This document shows positions 1 to 9,382 of a stretch of 64,000 nt of DNA, in pieces. The number at the start of each line of letters is the position of its first letter. Positions within the stretch are counted from its first letter, which is position 1. The stretch comes from Vibrio nigripulchritudo ATCC 27043 (GTDB taxonomy: Bacteria > Pseudomonadota > Gammaproteobacteria > Enterobacterales > Vibrionaceae). The stretch lies in contig NZ_AFWJ01000278.1 in the NCBI RefSeq assembly GCF_000222685.1, forward strand, positions 62,001 through 126,000, read 5' to 3'. Under the pieces are notes generated by a model that saw nothing but the letters and a program-made list of their open reading frames with translations, was not told the DNA's origin and ran no database searches. The translations under genes were made by a program, and so were the position numbers.

Positions 1-616
1 GAACAATGCTGTTGACTTCATTTTTCAGAAGCGGAGCATTCACGACTCGGCAACTGCTTTTCCACTGCCCCATCACTAGCGCAAAGTAATACTTCTGAAC
101 CGTTTTCTCTCTAAACTGAGCCTGTAGATGACGCAGCGCCGAACGCTTCTTCGCCACCAGAAGTATGCCCGATGTATCGCGGTCAATTCGGTGAACCAAC
201 TCCAGAAAACGAGCATCAGGTCTCAAAGCCCGAAGAGCTTCAATCGCGCCAAATTTCAAACCGCTGCCACCATGCACTGCAATACCAGACGGCTTATTCA
301 GGATCAGCATATGATCATCTTCGAAAATGATGTGCTGCTCTAGCTCCGCAACTTTGTTCAGCTTAGTGCTCACGGGGGCGGCTTCTGGTTCTGCTGATGT
401 TTTAACAGGTGGAATTCGAACAGTATCACCAGCCTGGAGCTTATATTCTGCTTTGATTCTTTTTTTATTCACGCGCACTTCGCCTTTACGCAAAATGCGA
501 TAAATCATGCTTTTAGGGATATTTTTAAGCTGATTGCGCAAAAAGTTATCAATTCTTTGCCCAGCCATGTCGTCGTCGATATCGACGAACTGTACGGAAG
601 TTTTGATTTCGTTCAT
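1..616 (-). CDS. rluC: 23S rRNA pseudouridine synthase C (5' part, runs off the window)
   Basis: RluC isomerises uridines (955, 2504 and 2580 in E. coli numbering) of 23S rRNA to pseudouridine. I translated this gene by hand because it leaves the left edge of the window. It begins MNEIKTSVQFVDI and continues with an S4-like RNA-binding part containing IPKSMIYRILRKGEVRVNK. The catalytic motif of the RsuA/RluA superfamily follows as HRIDRDTSG, where the aspartate in RxD is the nucleophile. Only about 205 codons are present and the C-terminus is missing. It is divergent from rne, as in many gammaproteobacteria, which supports RluC over RluA or RluD. Family assignment is firm. Confidence 0.93.
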   Translation of the reverse strand, partial: MNEIKTSVQFVDIDDDMAGQRIDNFLRNQLKNIPKSMIYRILRKGEVRVNKKRIKAEYKLQAGDTVRIPPVKTSAEPEAAPVSTKLNKVAELEQHIIFEDDHMLILNKPSGIAVHGGSGLKFGAIEALRALRPDARFLELVHRIDRDTSGILLVAKKRSALRHLQAQFREKTVQKYYFALVMGQWKSSCRVVNAPLLKNEVNSIV

Positions 617-1389
617 GACGCGCATTCTAACATTTTCAATCTTTGAAGCTAGATAAAATGAGCGCTAGCAGAGAAGCGAACGACCATTTGGGCAAAAAGC
701 AAAAACTTAGAAAATTGTGCAGTGAAAAAAGTTGTGAATAACTGGTGGGCGAATAAATATACAATTCATTGAGTTTTACTAATTTAACCATTAATAACAG
801 TGAATTACTGAACAGTTAAACTATTCATCTCTCATTTTTTTGATGCTTTCTATGAATCCTGATTGCCCACTTTTCTTTGCACTGCTATAGTTCAGTGCTG
901 CAATGGTCGAATTGATTACATTTTGTACTCATACCGATAAACAGAGCTGTGTTAGGTCAGTTGCGCAGATAACTTTTCCAAGAAACAAGCGTGAATTACA
1001 TTTTACCGGCAATTCCGGGATCAACTTTTCCGCTATTGGATCTTTTCAAACCGCAACCTTTACCCATTCTCTGTTTCCTTGGTAGCAGAATCCATGAGCA
1101 ATCAGCAATAAAGAGTAGATCGCTTCTCAGCTTCTATGCAGCAGTCGGCGTCAGACATAGAAATGGAAGTGTCACTTGTCGTTCTACTCTCTTTATTTGT
1201 GTTGAGTTATGACTGCCAAATTCGGCAGGTCACACTTTTTAATAAGGTGTGGCAACTGAAGTGTCCGAGAGCATCCCTTCCAGCCGTGAGGTTGCATCGT
1301 AAAACCATGGGATCAGACACCACAAGCAAAGTGCTAAACGACAAGCTGAAAAATGAAAACAAAGAAAAAGACAACGAGATTTTTTTACA
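617..1389 (+). promoter_or_regulatory. Divergent rluC/rne intergenic region with long rne 5' leader
   Basis: This 773-base non-coding stretch separates rluC from rne. A long, structured leader is expected here, because E. coli RNase E controls its own level by cleaving its mRNA through leader hairpins. Visible inverted repeats include GCACTG/CAGTGC at 879-898 and two adjacent hairpins at 1210-1251 (separate entry). The base composition is AT-rich near 740-840, where the promoters probably lie, but I could not pick a convincing -35/-10 pair. Short ORFs in this stretch lack ribosome-binding sites and are not called. Confidence 0.55.
1210..1251 (+). promoter_or_regulatory. Tandem hairpins in the rne leader
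   Basis: TGACTGCC (1210-1217) pairs with GGCAGGTCA (1224-1232) with one bulged base and a short loop. CACAC (1231-1235) pairs with GTGTG (1247-1251). The two stems abut and share two bases, so they may compete or stack. Position and arrangement suggest the RNase E autoregulatory leader element. That role is inferred, since the sequence was not compared with the E. coli hairpins. Confidence 0.4.
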
Positions 1390-4365
1390 ATGAAAAGAAT
1401 GTTAATCAACGCAACTCAAAAAGAAGAGTTGCGTGTCGCTTTGGTCGACGGACAGCGACTTTTTGATCTAGATATCGAAAGTCCTGGTCACGAATCCAAA
1501 AAAGCGAATATCTACAAAGGACGTATCACTCGAATCGAACCTAGCCTTGAAGCTGCATTTGTAGACTACGGTGCCGAGAGACACGGTTTCCTCCCTCTTA
1601 AAGAAATTGCCAAAGATTACTTTCCTGAAGGTTATACCTACCAAGGTCGTCCTAGCATTAAAGAAGTGCTGCAAGAAGGCCAAGAAGTTATTGTTCAAGT
1701 AGAGAAAGAAGAACGCGGCAGCAAAGGTGCTGCGCTAACTACTTTCATTTCTCTTGCTGGTAGTTACCTGGTTCTTATGCCTAACAACCCTCGTGCTGGC
1801 GGTATTTCACGCCGTATCGAAGGTGATGAGCGTACACAACTGAAAGCGGCGTTAAGCACTCTTGAGCTGCCTCAGGGCATGGGCTTGATCGTACGTACAG
1901 CTGGTGTAGGCAAAAGTGCTGAAGAGCTAGAGTGGGACTTAAACGTTCTGCTTAATCACTGGAGCGCAATTAAAGAAGCGTCTGATGCCAATGCAGCCCC
2001 TTTCCTGATTCATCAGGAAAGTAACGTCATCGTACGTGCAATTCGTGACTACTTGCGTCGTGATATTGGTGAAATCCTGATTGATAGCAATACCATTTAT
2101 GAGCGTGCTAAACAGCACATTCAATTGGTTCGCCCGGACTTCATTAATCGAGTTAAGAAGTACGACGGTGAAGTACCGCTATTTAGTCACTACCAAATCG
2201 AAAGCCAAATCGAATCAGCATTCCAGCGTGAAGTTCGCCTTCCGTCTGGTGGTTCTATTGTAATCGACCCGACAGAAGCACTGACGTCTATCGACATCAA
2301 CTCAGCGCGTGCTACTAAGGGTGGTGACATCGAAGAGACCGCGCTAAACACCAACCTAGAAGCAGCTGATGAAATTGCCCGTCAACTTCGTCTACGCGAC
2401 CTGGGTGGTCTGGTTGTTATCGACTTTATCGATATGACGCCTGTTCGTCATCAGCGTGAAGTTGAGAACCGTCTGCGTGAAGCCGTTCGTTTAGACCGTG
2501 CCCGCGTTCAGATTGGTCGTATCTCTCGCTTTGGTCTTCTGGAAATGTCTCGTCAGCGCTTGAGCCCTTCTCTGGCAGAAGCAAGCCATCACATTTGTCC
2601 TCGCTGTTCTGGTACAGGTGTGGTTCGTGATAATGAATCACTGGCTCTGTCCGTTCTTCGTCTGATTGAAGAAGAAGCACTAAAAGACAACACATCCCAA
2701 GTACTGGCTGTTGTTCCTGTTGCTATTGCTTCCTACCTTCTTAACGAAAAACGTCGCTCGGTGAACCACATCGAGAAACACCAGGAAGTGAAGATCACGG
2801 TTGTTCCTAACTCAGATATGGAAACGCCGCACTTCGAAGTAATTCGTGTTCGTGATGGTGAAGAGCAAGATCTGCTTTCCTACTTGGTTCCAAAGAAACT
2901 GGAAGCGATGAAAGAAGCAGAAGCGAAAGAATCTGAAGAGCCTTCTCTGAAGCCTAAGAAAATTGAAGAGCCTGCTCTGAAAGGGTTTGCTGCACCGGCA
3001 CAATCTGCTCCGGCACCGAAACCAGCACCTGCTAAAAAGCCTGAAGCGAAGAAAGAAGAAGATGCTCAACCAGGATTGTTTGGTCGCATTTTCAAAGCTC
3101 TGGGTAGCTTCCTGTTTGGCTCTGATGAAGAAGAGCAGAAACAAGAAGAGAAGAAAGAAGAAAGAACGGATAATCGCCGTGGCAACCGTCAGCGTCGTGA
3201 TCGCAAAGACCAGCGTGAAAACCGCCGTCGTAACTCTCGTGATAACAAAAACCGTAATCGTCGCCGCGATCGAGATCAGGAAGCTGAGGTATCTGAAAAC
3301 GATACTAAGAAAGCTGCAGATTCTCGTAAGCAAAACCGCAAACCTCGTAACGAGAAACGCACCAAAGACGAGAACAAGAACTCTAAACTAGCGAAAGAAG
3401 GTCAGCAGCTAGCCGCTGATGCTCAAGCAACCGCTAAACCAGAGAGAAAAGAGAAGAAAGCGGAACAGGTTAAAGAACGTCGTCAGCGTCGTAATCTTAA
3501 GAAACAAGTTCGCGTTAAAGACCAGAAAACGGCAGAAGAAGCTAACACCGAACAGCAACTAAAACAGGCTGCTGAAGTGGAAGCGAAGAAGCCGGAAACA
3601 GCAGGTGAAGAAGAGGAAACCAAGCAACGTCGTAACCGTCGTTCACCTCGTCATTTGCGTGCGAGTGGTCAGCGTCGTCGCCGTGGTCGTGATCGCAAGC
3701 CGAACCCGTTCCGTCTACGTAAAGGTGGTGTAGCGTCACCTGAGATGGCGATGGGTAAAGTCATGCCTAGATACGATCTTGCTAAGCCAAAACGTCGTAA
3801 AGACGACAAGGTTGAGAAGAAAGTTGAACTGGCAGCACCAGTACACGGTGGTTACGCATTCCCAGAAATGGCAATGGGCAAAGTGATCATTCGTCGTGAA
3901 GAGGTTGCAGTTGAAGAAAAACCAGTAGCACCTGTGGTTGAAGCTACTCCTGTTCAGAATGATGTTGTTGTAGCGGCAGATAAACCTGAACAAGAAGCAG
4001 TATCAGCGACTGAAACTGTAGCACCAGCAGTTGAAACAAAAGCGGAGCCAGAAGCACTGAAAGATGCGCCTGTGGAAACGAATACTGTTGCGGAAACTGA
4101 ATCAGCACCAGCACTTGAAGTTAAAGAACCAGTACAAGCTTCTTTAGCCGAAGAGTCTGCAGAGCCGATTAAGGTGAAAGTCGCGCATCAGGTGAAATCT
4201 CACGTTTCAGCGCCAATGGCAAGTGCGCCAGGCAGCACAGAGATGCGTGAAATTCAGGTCGTTGCTGCACCTTTCCGTACAGAACGCTTCCAGCCAATTG
4301 GAGCCGGAGCCGTTTCTGCGAAAAACCGCGCTTCTGCTGAAATGGCAAAGCCTGATTTCAGCTAA
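1390..4365 (+). CDS. rne: Ribonuclease E, degradosome scaffold endoribonuclease
   Basis: RNase E is the membrane-attached endonuclease that starts mRNA decay, matures tRNA and 5S rRNA, and scaffolds the degradosome. The N-terminal half carries the S1 domain (about 35-120) and the DNase I-like site with acidic residues Asp302 (SIDIN) and Asp345 (VIDFIDM). The zinc-link CPRC is at 403-406. An amphipathic membrane anchor, [14 protein letters not shown], lies near 563. The tail is disordered, with an arginine-rich RNA-binding stretch (about 595-640) and a second at about 740-770. It also has a PEMAMGKV motif occurring twice, at 784 and 825. The C-terminal SAPMASAPG-type end resembles the PNPase-binding region. 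At 991 residues the length is typical. Shine-Dalgarno complementarity before the ATG is weak and U-rich, which fits autoregulation. Confidence 0.98.
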   Translation: MKRMLINATQKEELRVALVDGQRLFDLDIESPGHESKKANIYKGRITRIEPSLEAAFVDYGAERHGFLPLKEIAKDYFPEGYTYQGRPSIKEVLQEGQEVIVQVEKEERGSKGAALTTFISLAGSYLVLMPNNPRAGGISRRIEGDERTQLKAALSTLELPQGMGLIVRTAGVGKSAEELEWDLNVLLNHWSAIKEASDANAAPFLIHQESNVIVRAIRDYLRRDIGEILIDSNTIYERAKQHIQLVRPDFINRVKKYDGEVPLFSHYQIESQIESAFQREVRLPSGGSIVIDPTEALTSIDINSARATKGGDIEETALNTNLEAADEIARQLRLRDLGGLVVIDFIDMTPVRHQREVENRLREAVRLDRARVQIGRISRFGLLEMSRQRLSPSLAEASHHICPRCSGTGVVRDNESLALSVLRLIEEEALKDNTSQVLAVVPVAIASYLLNEKRRSVNHIEKHQEVKITVVPNSDMETPHFEVIRVRDGEEQDLLSYLVPKKLEAMKEAEAKESEEPSLKPKKIEEPALKGFAAPAQSAPAPKPAPAKKPEAKKEEDAQPGLFGRIFKALGSFLFGSDEEEQKQEEKKEERTDNRRGNRQRRDRKDQRENRRRNSRDNKNRNRRRDRDQEAEVSENDTKKAADSRKQNRKPRNEKRTKDENKNSKLAKEGQQLAADAQATAKPERKEKKAEQVKERRQRRNLKKQVRVKDQKTAEEANTEQQLKQAAEVEAKKPETAGEEEETKQRRNRRSPRHLRASGQRRRRGRDRKPNPFRLRKGGVASPEMAMGKVMPRYDLAKPKRRKDDKVEKKVELAAPVHGGYAFPEMAMGKVIIRREEVAVEEKPVAPVVEATPVQNDVVVAADKPEQEAVSATETVAPAVETKAEPEALKDAPVETNTVAETESAPALEVKEPVQASLAEESAEPIKVKVAHQVKSHVSAPMASAPGSTEMREIQVVAAPFRTERFQPIGAGAVSAKNRASAEMAKPDFS

Positions 4366-4383
4366 TCTGAACCAGAAACGAAA

Positions 4384-4411
4384 ACGGGTCGCAAACGCGA
4401 CCCGTTTTTTT
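4384..4411 (+). terminator. rne terminator
   Basis: A perfect stem ACGGGTCGC/GCGACCCGT with loop AAAC is followed by seven T residues, 18 bases after the rne stop codon. Confidence 0.92.
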
Positions 4412-4661
4412 CTTTGCAATATTTAATGGCTATTCTAGGATTCTGGTGTCTGTTCACCTAAACCAGTAAATAAGGTGTCTCGATAGAGAGCGTTATTCAC
4501 GAAGTCTATTGATTAGTTTGGTATCAATATTGAACTTCATCACGCTTTTCTGTAGGATTCGCCGACTCAAGTGTCGATTATTGAGCTGCTCTTTTAAACA
4601 ACCTGTTACTCAGCCCCAATAGTCGGAAGTATGTATTTTTAAGCTAATTGACTGAGCTAAC

Positions 4662-6221
4662 ATGTTCGAATTTCCACAATTTTCCAAGCATTCCGTAAAA
4701 AATGATGTGCTTTCTGGTTTAACCGTTGCACTAGCACTGGTACCAGAAGCAGTTGCATTTGCTTTTGTCGCTGGTGTCGACCCTATGGTCGGTCTTTACG
4801 CAGCATTCATTGTTGGTCTGATTACCTCTGTATTCGGCGGTCGTCCAGGCATGATCTCTGGTGCAACTGGTGCAATGGCCGTTGTTATGACCAGCCTGGT
4901 TATTTCTCACGGAATCCAGTATTTATTTGCCGCTATCTTGTTAGCGGGTATCCTGCAGATCGCAGCGGGTATCTTCAAGTTAGGTAAGTTCATCCGCATG
5001 GTGCCACATCCGGTAATGATCGGCTTCGTAAACGGATTGGCGATTGTCATTTTCCTGGCTCAGTTAGGTCAGTTCAAAGCACCAGACATCGACGGAATGC
5101 TAACCTGGTTGCCATCAGACCAGATGTTCCTCATGCTTGGTCTTGTTGCTCTGACTATGGCTATCATCCACTTCTTGCCAAAATTCACCACGGCAGTGCC
5201 TTCTTCTCTGGTCGCTATCGTCACGGTGACTGGTTTGGTTGTTGGCTTGGATCTGGAAACGCGCACCGTTGTCGATTTCCTTCGTACTATGTCTGGCGAT
5301 GAAGCGGCAACGCTGGCTGGCTCACTGCCAACCTTCTCCGTGCCTAGCGTGCCTCTTTCTCTGGAAACACTTCAGGTTATCTTGCCTTACGCCATTATTC
5401 TTGCGGCAATTGGCTTGATCGAATCACTACTGACTCTGACCGTTCTGGATGAGATGACAAATACCCGTGGTCAGTCAAACCGTGAATGTGTCGGTCAGGG
5501 CATGGCTAACGTTACTTGTTCTATGTTTGGTGCTATGGGTGGCTGTGCGATGATTGGTCAGTCTATGATCAACGTAAACTCAGGCGGTCGTGGTCGTCTG
5601 TCGGGTATCGTCGCTGCACTGGCACTTCTGTTCTTCATCCTGTTTGCATCTGACCTTATCGAAATGATTCCGCTGGCAGCATTGGTTGGTGTGATGTTCA
5701 TGGTGGTTATTGGTACATTCGAATGGGCAACGTTCAAGCTTGCGCGCCGTGTACCTAAGCAGGACTTCTTTGTCATTGTGTTGGTAACTGTAGTAACGGT
5801 TCTTACTGACCTCGCAGTTGCGGTTGCGGTAGGTGTGATTGCTTCGGCTCTGATGTTTGCATGGGAACACGCAAAACACATTTACGCGACAAGCAAAATC
5901 AACGAAGAAGGTTCAAAGGAATACCACATCAACGGTCCTATCTTCTTTGGTTCAGCAGCGAATTTCCTTGAGCTTTTCGACGCTAAAAATGACCCTGAAG
6001 ATGTCATTGTGGACTTTGCAGATTCTCGCGTTGCAGACCACTCCGCAATCGAAGCGATCGAAACACTGGCAGAGCGTTATGCCGCAGCAGGTAAAACTCT
6101 GCATCTTCGTCACTTGAGCCAGGATTGTAGAGCGCTACTGGATAAAGCAGGAAGCTTGGTTGAAATCAACGTGAAGGAAGATCCAAGCTATAAAGTTGCC
6201 ACTGATGTGCTAGCTGGCTAA
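4662..6221 (+). CDS. SulP-family inorganic anion transporter with STAS domain
   Basis: This is a SLC26/SulP membrane protein, predicted to move sulfate, bicarbonate or a dicarboxylate across the inner membrane. The 519 residues show about 10-14 hydrophobic segments up to about residue 410. The conserved N-terminal phrase [16 protein letters not shown] marks the SulP core. The soluble C-terminal part (about 413-519, containing [17 protein letters not shown]) is the STAS domain. Substrate cannot be read from sequence, and bicarbonate or sulfate are both reasonable. It is a single gene between two strong terminators. The start has only a weak GAG upstream. The roughly 250 bases between the rne terminator and this gene must hold its promoter, which I could not place. 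Confidence 0.93.
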   Translation: MFEFPQFSKHSVKNDVLSGLTVALALVPEAVAFAFVAGVDPMVGLYAAFIVGLITSVFGGRPGMISGATGAMAVVMTSLVISHGIQYLFAAILLAGILQIAAGIFKLGKFIRMVPHPVMIGFVNGLAIVIFLAQLGQFKAPDIDGMLTWLPSDQMFLMLGLVALTMAIIHFLPKFTTAVPSSLVAIVTVTGLVVGLDLETRTVVDFLRTMSGDEAATLAGSLPTFSVPSVPLSLETLQVILPYAIILAAIGLIESLLTLTVLDEMTNTRGQSNRECVGQGMANVTCSMFGAMGGCAMIGQSMINVNSGGRGRLSGIVAALALLFFILFASDLIEMIPLAALVGVMFMVVIGTFEWATFKLARRVPKQDFFVIVLVTVVTVLTDLAVAVAVGVIASALMFAWEHAKHIYATSKINEEGSKEYHINGPIFFGSAANFLELFDAKNDPEDVIVDFADSRVADHSAIEAIETLAERYAAAGKTLHLRHLSQDCRALLDKAGSLVEINVKEDPSYKVATDVLAG

Positions 6222-6231
6222 TTCAGTTGAG

Positions 6232-6262
6232 AAAAAAAACCGACGCCATCGCGTCGGTTTTT
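6232..6262. terminator. Bidirectional terminator between SulP gene and DUF1287 gene
   Basis: The stem AAAACCGACGC/GCGTCGGTTTT with loop CATC is flanked by A- and T-runs on both sides, so it serves the convergent genes. The stop codon of the minus-strand gene lies at the edge of the T-run. Confidence 0.92.
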
Positions 6263-6858
6263 TATTTCTGAGGGAAGTATCGGTAGTGGCCTGTTATTTG
6301 ATAATCAAACAACATGTCATCCATCTTGGGACCAAAGCCAATATTGTGAACGATTAACGGTCTCTCCCCATCTTCAGAACGCTGATCAACCACAATGCCA
6401 ATATGAGGCAAGTTACCGGGAAGCATCCAAGTTACAATGTCGCCAGGTTTATAGTTGGTGCCCTTCTGAGAAACCCTCAGGCTTTCTCCATGACGTTTAA
6501 AGTAAGCCTGCAAATTAGGCACGCGTCGGTGGTCTATGTTTTTGTCTGGACGACTTAAACCCCAGATTCGTTTAGATGGGTACTGATCAAAATGGGCTTT
6601 GATATCTTCATGCACCCTTTTTTGTAAATCGATATCTAAAGTCCGATAGCTTCGAATAATGACGTCTGTACACACTCCTTTGTTAGGAGCTACATCCCCA
6701 TTGGGATATGGAATACTCACATAGCTGCCGTCATAGATAACAAAATGTTCTGTACGCTCCATAGCAGCGTCAACCAATTCATTTGGGGAAGCACTGTATG
6801 CTCCGCTACTTAGCGCCGCGTAGCACGCCAATAGACCCGCTTTAAATATTCTTGTCAT
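6262..6858 (-). CDS. DUF1287 family exported protein (YijF-like)
   Basis: This is a periplasmic protein of the DUF1287 family, related to E. coli YijF. It has 198 residues with a signal peptide of about 22 residues (ending AYSA). The mature part contains GVCTDVIIRSYR, then HIGIV and HNIG. The Cys-His-His spacing recalls the NlpC/P60 papain-like hydrolase fold, so peptidoglycan amidase or endopeptidase activity is plausible but unproven. The gene stands alone, convergent with the SulP gene. No partner gene gives a functional hint. Family membership is confident; biochemical role is not known. Confidence 0.88.
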   Translation of the reverse strand: MTRIFKAGLLACYAALSSGAYSASPNELVDAAMERTEHFVIYDGSYVSIPYPNGDVAPNKGVCTDVIIRSYRTLDIDLQKRVHEDIKAHFDQYPSKRIWGLSRPDKNIDHRRVPNLQAYFKRHGESLRVSQKGTNYKPGDIVTWMLPGNLPHIGIVVDQRSEDGERPLIVHNIGFGPKMDDMLFDYQITGHYRYFPQK

Positions 6859-6975
6859 TGCCAGTCCGTCGTTGTGATTTCATGCACAAGCATAACCCGA
6901 GCACCTCAGGCTTTGTGCCAGCGAGAAGTAAAATGAGAGTGACCGCAAAATCAAGGTGACGTCATCTTGATAGGT

Positions 6976-7443
6976 CTAAGATGCAATCTCTTCCAACAGT
7001 ACGTCACTGGCTTCTTCAATCAAATCGATAACAAGTTCAAACCCTTGCTCACCACCGTAGTAAGGATCCGGTATTTCATCATAGCCACTCTGCCCATAGC
7101 TTAAGAACAGCTTGAGCTTATAGCGGTATTGTTGAGGACAGATGTCTTCCAAATCCGATAAGTTGGAATGATCCGCTGCGAGAATAAGGTCGAATTCCTC
7201 AAAATCGCTTTGTTCGACTTTCCTTGAGCGAATCCCCTGAAAAGAATAGCCTCTTCTTTTTCCAGCCTGCATGGAACGACTGTCTGGACTTTCACCAATG
7301 TGGTATCCAGCTGTACCCGCGGAGTCTACCTGTAAATCAACCCCTGATTGCTTCGCCTTTGCTCTTAGAATCGCTTCTCCGGTTGGTGATCGGCAGATGT
7401 TACCTAAACACACCACCAGAACTTTAGAAATCTTTGCTTTCAC
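6976..7443 (-). CDS. Low-molecular-weight protein-tyrosine phosphatase
   Basis: This is a cytoplasmic phosphatase of the LMW-PTP family, which removes phosphate from tyrosine residues. The P-loop CLGNICRS places the nucleophile Cys at 12 and the phosphate-binding Arg at 18. The general-acid loop is IPDPYYGG near residue 125. Length 155 is normal. The start is GTG, with AAGGA six bases upstream. Members beside a Wzc-type tyrosine kinase work in capsule export, but no kinase or polysaccharide genes are present here, so this copy is an orphan with unknown substrate. It is divergent from cobO, with 87 bases between. Confidence 0.93.
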   Translation of the reverse strand: MKAKISKVLVVCLGNICRSPTGEAILRAKAKQSGVDLQVDSAGTAGYHIGESPDSRSMQAGKRRGYSFQGIRSRKVEQSDFEEFDLILAADHSNLSDLEDICPQQYRYKLKLFLSYGQSGYDEIPDPYYGGEQGFELVIDLIEEASDVLLEEIAS

Positions 7444-7530
7444 CTGTTTTCCTTATGGTTTTTCCACCGACTTTGTTAGGCTATTATACCCAGGTCGCTT
7501 CAACCAGAACCAGTAAGAAAGGGATGCTCC

Positions 7531-8136
7531 ATGTCGGCAGAAGAAAGAAAAGATGAAAGATACAAAGCACGTCAACAAAGAGTTAAAGAACAAGTTGATG
7601 AGCGCATTGCCGCCGCCCAAGATGTAAAAGGAATATTGCTGGTTATTACCGGAAACGGTAAAGGAAAATCAACATCGGGCTTTGGAACAATTTGCCGAGC
7701 AGTCGGACATGGCTTGAACTGCGCAGTGGCTCAGTTTATCAAGGGAACATGGGACAACGGTGAGCGTAACCTGCTTGAAAAGCTTGGAGTAGAGTTCCAG
7801 GTAATGGGCACTGGATTCACATGGGAAACGCAGAATCGCCAAAAAGACACCGATGCTGCACAGAAGATTTGGCAGGAATGCAAACGCATGCTGCAAGATG
7901 AATCTATCGACGTTGTCTTATTCGACGAAATTACCTACATGGTAAACTACGGCTACATCGAGTTAGAAGAAGTTCTTGAAGCACTCAAGAATCGCCCATT
8001 CATGCAATCGGTCGTTATTACTGGTCGTGGCGCACACCGTGAATTGACAGAGCTTGCCGATACAGTTTCTGAAGTCCGTAATGTCAAACACGCTTTTGAA
8101 AACGGTGTAAAAGCACTGAAAGGCGTGGACTGGTAA
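7531..8136 (+). CDS. cobO: Cob(I)yrinic acid a,c-diamide adenosyltransferase
   Basis: CobO/BtuR transfers the 5'-deoxyadenosyl group of ATP to the cobalt of cob(I)alamin or cobyrinic acid diamide, making coenzyme B12. The P-loop is GNGKGKST at 41-48, the usual variant of this family. VVLFDEITYMVNYG and ITGRGAH further along are conserved as well. Length 201 matches. A good ribosome-binding site (AAGAAAGGGATG) precedes the ATG at about 8 bases. No cobalamin riboswitch is visible in the 87-base upstream gap, and no other B12 genes are nearby, so it probably acts in salvage of imported corrinoid. Confidence 0.95.
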   Translation: MSAEERKDERYKARQQRVKEQVDERIAAAQDVKGILLVITGNGKGKSTSGFGTICRAVGHGLNCAVAQFIKGTWDNGERNLLEKLGVEFQVMGTGFTWETQNRQKDTDAAQKIWQECKRMLQDESIDVVLFDEITYMVNYGYIELEEVLEALKNRPFMQSVVITGRGAHRELTELADTVSEVRNVKHAFENGVKALKGVDW

Positions 8137-8168
8137 TTGCTCACATTCGTCTCTGAATGCTAAATTTC

Positions 8169-8200
8169 AAAGGGCTGAATGCAAGATTCAGCCCTTTTCT
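8169..8200 (+). terminator. cobO terminator
   Basis: A 12-bp stem AAAGGGCTGAAT/ATTCAGCCCTTT with loop GCAAG is followed by TTCTCTTCTT. It is largely palindromic, so it may also stop the convergent nucleoside hydrolase transcript. Confidence 0.88.
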
Positions 8201-8219
8201 CTTCTTACAAATTCTGCGA

Positions 8220-9176
8220 TTACGAAAATCTCTTACTGTAAGTGATAATGTTGTCTCTGTAGTCATTGAGTAAAGCTTCTGTATTCACTCTGACTGCCAC
8301 TTTCTGCTGTACTTTTCCTTTCGCTGCGTCTCCTGTCACTAAAGTCGTCATGCCTTGCTTTTCTCCTTCAGTCGTTACTTCAATTGCCCCGACTTCAAAT
8401 TCAAACAGTTCAGGTTTGACTACACAGGCAATGGCAGAAGGATCGTGAACATGGCAACCGTTGTACCCAATGATCGATGAGTAAAATTTAAGGTAAAAAC
8501 GACTCACGTCCCAGATAAAATCACCTACAGACCCTGCACTTTCCTTTAAATGTGCAAAGTATGGATCATCAAAAACGCTGGACTCTGTCACATCCAGACC
8601 AATCACCGAAATCGGCCAAGGTGCAGAAAACACCTGCCGAGCGGCATGCGGGTCATCATGAACGTTTGCTTCTGCATAAGGAGTGACATTTCCACGACGG
8701 TTGTTTAAACCAAACGCGCCCCCCATGATGATTACCTCTTTCACCAAAGAAGTGATGCTTTCGTCTTTCTCCAGCGCTAACGCTAAATTGGTAAGAGGTC
8801 CCACTGCCACCAGCGTAATCTCTCCTGGGTGCGCCTTTAGAGTATCAATGATGTACTGGTGGGCAGGCTTGTCGCTTATGCCATTCACTTCAACACCCGA
8901 TACATCGACATCACCTAATCCGCTCTCTCCGTGTACCGCAGACGATGCTCCAACGGGTTCACGGACTAAAGGATTACCAGTGCCCTGCGCAATATCACAG
9001 GTGAGTTGGAATTTGTCCTTAAGATAGACGGCATTGCGTGTGCTGTTTTCGATTGTCGCATTACCAAAAATGGTGGTAATGCCAATAAGGTCAATATCTT
9101 CAAGAGCCTCGGCATACAGTAACGCCATGGAATCGTCTATGCCTGGGTCGGTATCTAATATGATTTTTGTTGCCAT
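8220..9176 (-). CDS. Inosine/uridine-preferring nucleoside hydrolase
   Basis: The enzyme cleaves the N-glycosidic bond of ribonucleosides to free base and ribose. The calcium-binding signature DTDPGIDD is near the N-terminus, and HDPSAIACVVKPELF near residue 245 carries the catalytic-region His and Asp. I start at the ATG reading MATKIILDTDPG. An ATG nine bases upstream sits one base after the AAGGA ribosome-binding site, whereas this one is ten bases from it. The start region has a predicted CRP-dependent promoter. There is no adjacent nucleoside transporter. Whether it prefers purines or pyrimidines cannot be told by eye. Confidence 0.94.
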   Translation of the reverse strand: MATKIILDTDPGIDDSMALLYAEALEDIDLIGITTIFGNATIENSTRNAVYLKDKFQLTCDIAQGTGNPLVREPVGASSAVHGESGLGDVDVSGVEVNGISDKPAHQYIIDTLKAHPGEITLVAVGPLTNLALALEKDESITSLVKEVIIMGGAFGLNNRRGNVTPYAEANVHDDPHAARQVFSAPWPISVIGLDVTESSVFDDPYFAHLKESAGSVGDFIWDVSRFYLKFYSSIIGYNGCHVHDPSAIACVVKPELFEFEVGAIEVTTEGEKQGMTTLVTGDAAKGKVQQKVAVRVNTEALLNDYRDNIITYSKRFS

Positions 9177-9201
9177 GTAATACATATCCTTATCTCAATT
9201 A

Positions 9202-9251
9202 CATTGGGATAATAAACATTTCATTTCATATTTCTTGTGACTCAATTCACG
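9202..9251 (-). promoter_or_regulatory. Predicted class II CRP-dependent promoter of the nucleoside hydrolase gene
   Basis: On the minus strand the -10 element TATTAT is at 9214-9209, predicting a transcript start near 9202. TGTGA-N6-TCACG (plus-strand reading) occupies 9236-9251. Its centre, 9243.5, is 41.5 bases upstream of the predicted start, the spacing of class II CRP sites. Nine of ten core positions match TGTGA-N6-TCACA. Confidence 0.55.
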
Positions 9252-9280
9252 ACATAAAGGATATAAAGACCACCTTAATA

Positions 9281-9316
9281 AAAAGCGCACTGCCTTGCGA
9301 GACAGCGCGCTTTTTG
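9281..9316 (-). terminator. Terminator downstream of the AsmA-family gene
   Basis: The stem AAAAGCGC-A-CTG pairs with CAG-C-GCGCTTTT (one mismatch), with A- and T-runs on both sides. It lies 67 bases beyond the stop codon of the minus-strand AsmA-family gene. Confidence 0.8.
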
Positions 9317-9382
9317 TATCTGCAATAATATATAAAAACTCAGTAACCGTATGCTAGCCTACCGTGCTTAGAGGCTATTTGT

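Noticed and set aside
1136-1393. 85-codon ORF ending in an ATGA overlap with rne
   Set aside because: No ribosome-binding site, lies over the predicted leader hairpins and has an unremarkable sequence; the overlap is probably chance.
2812-3333. 173-codon antisense ORF inside rne
   Set aside because: Phe- and Arg-rich low-complexity mirror of the Glu/Lys/Arg-rich RNase E tail; a shadow frame.
7444-7530. Cobalamin riboswitch before cobO
   Set aside because: The gap is only 87 bases and lacks the B12-box; too short for the element.
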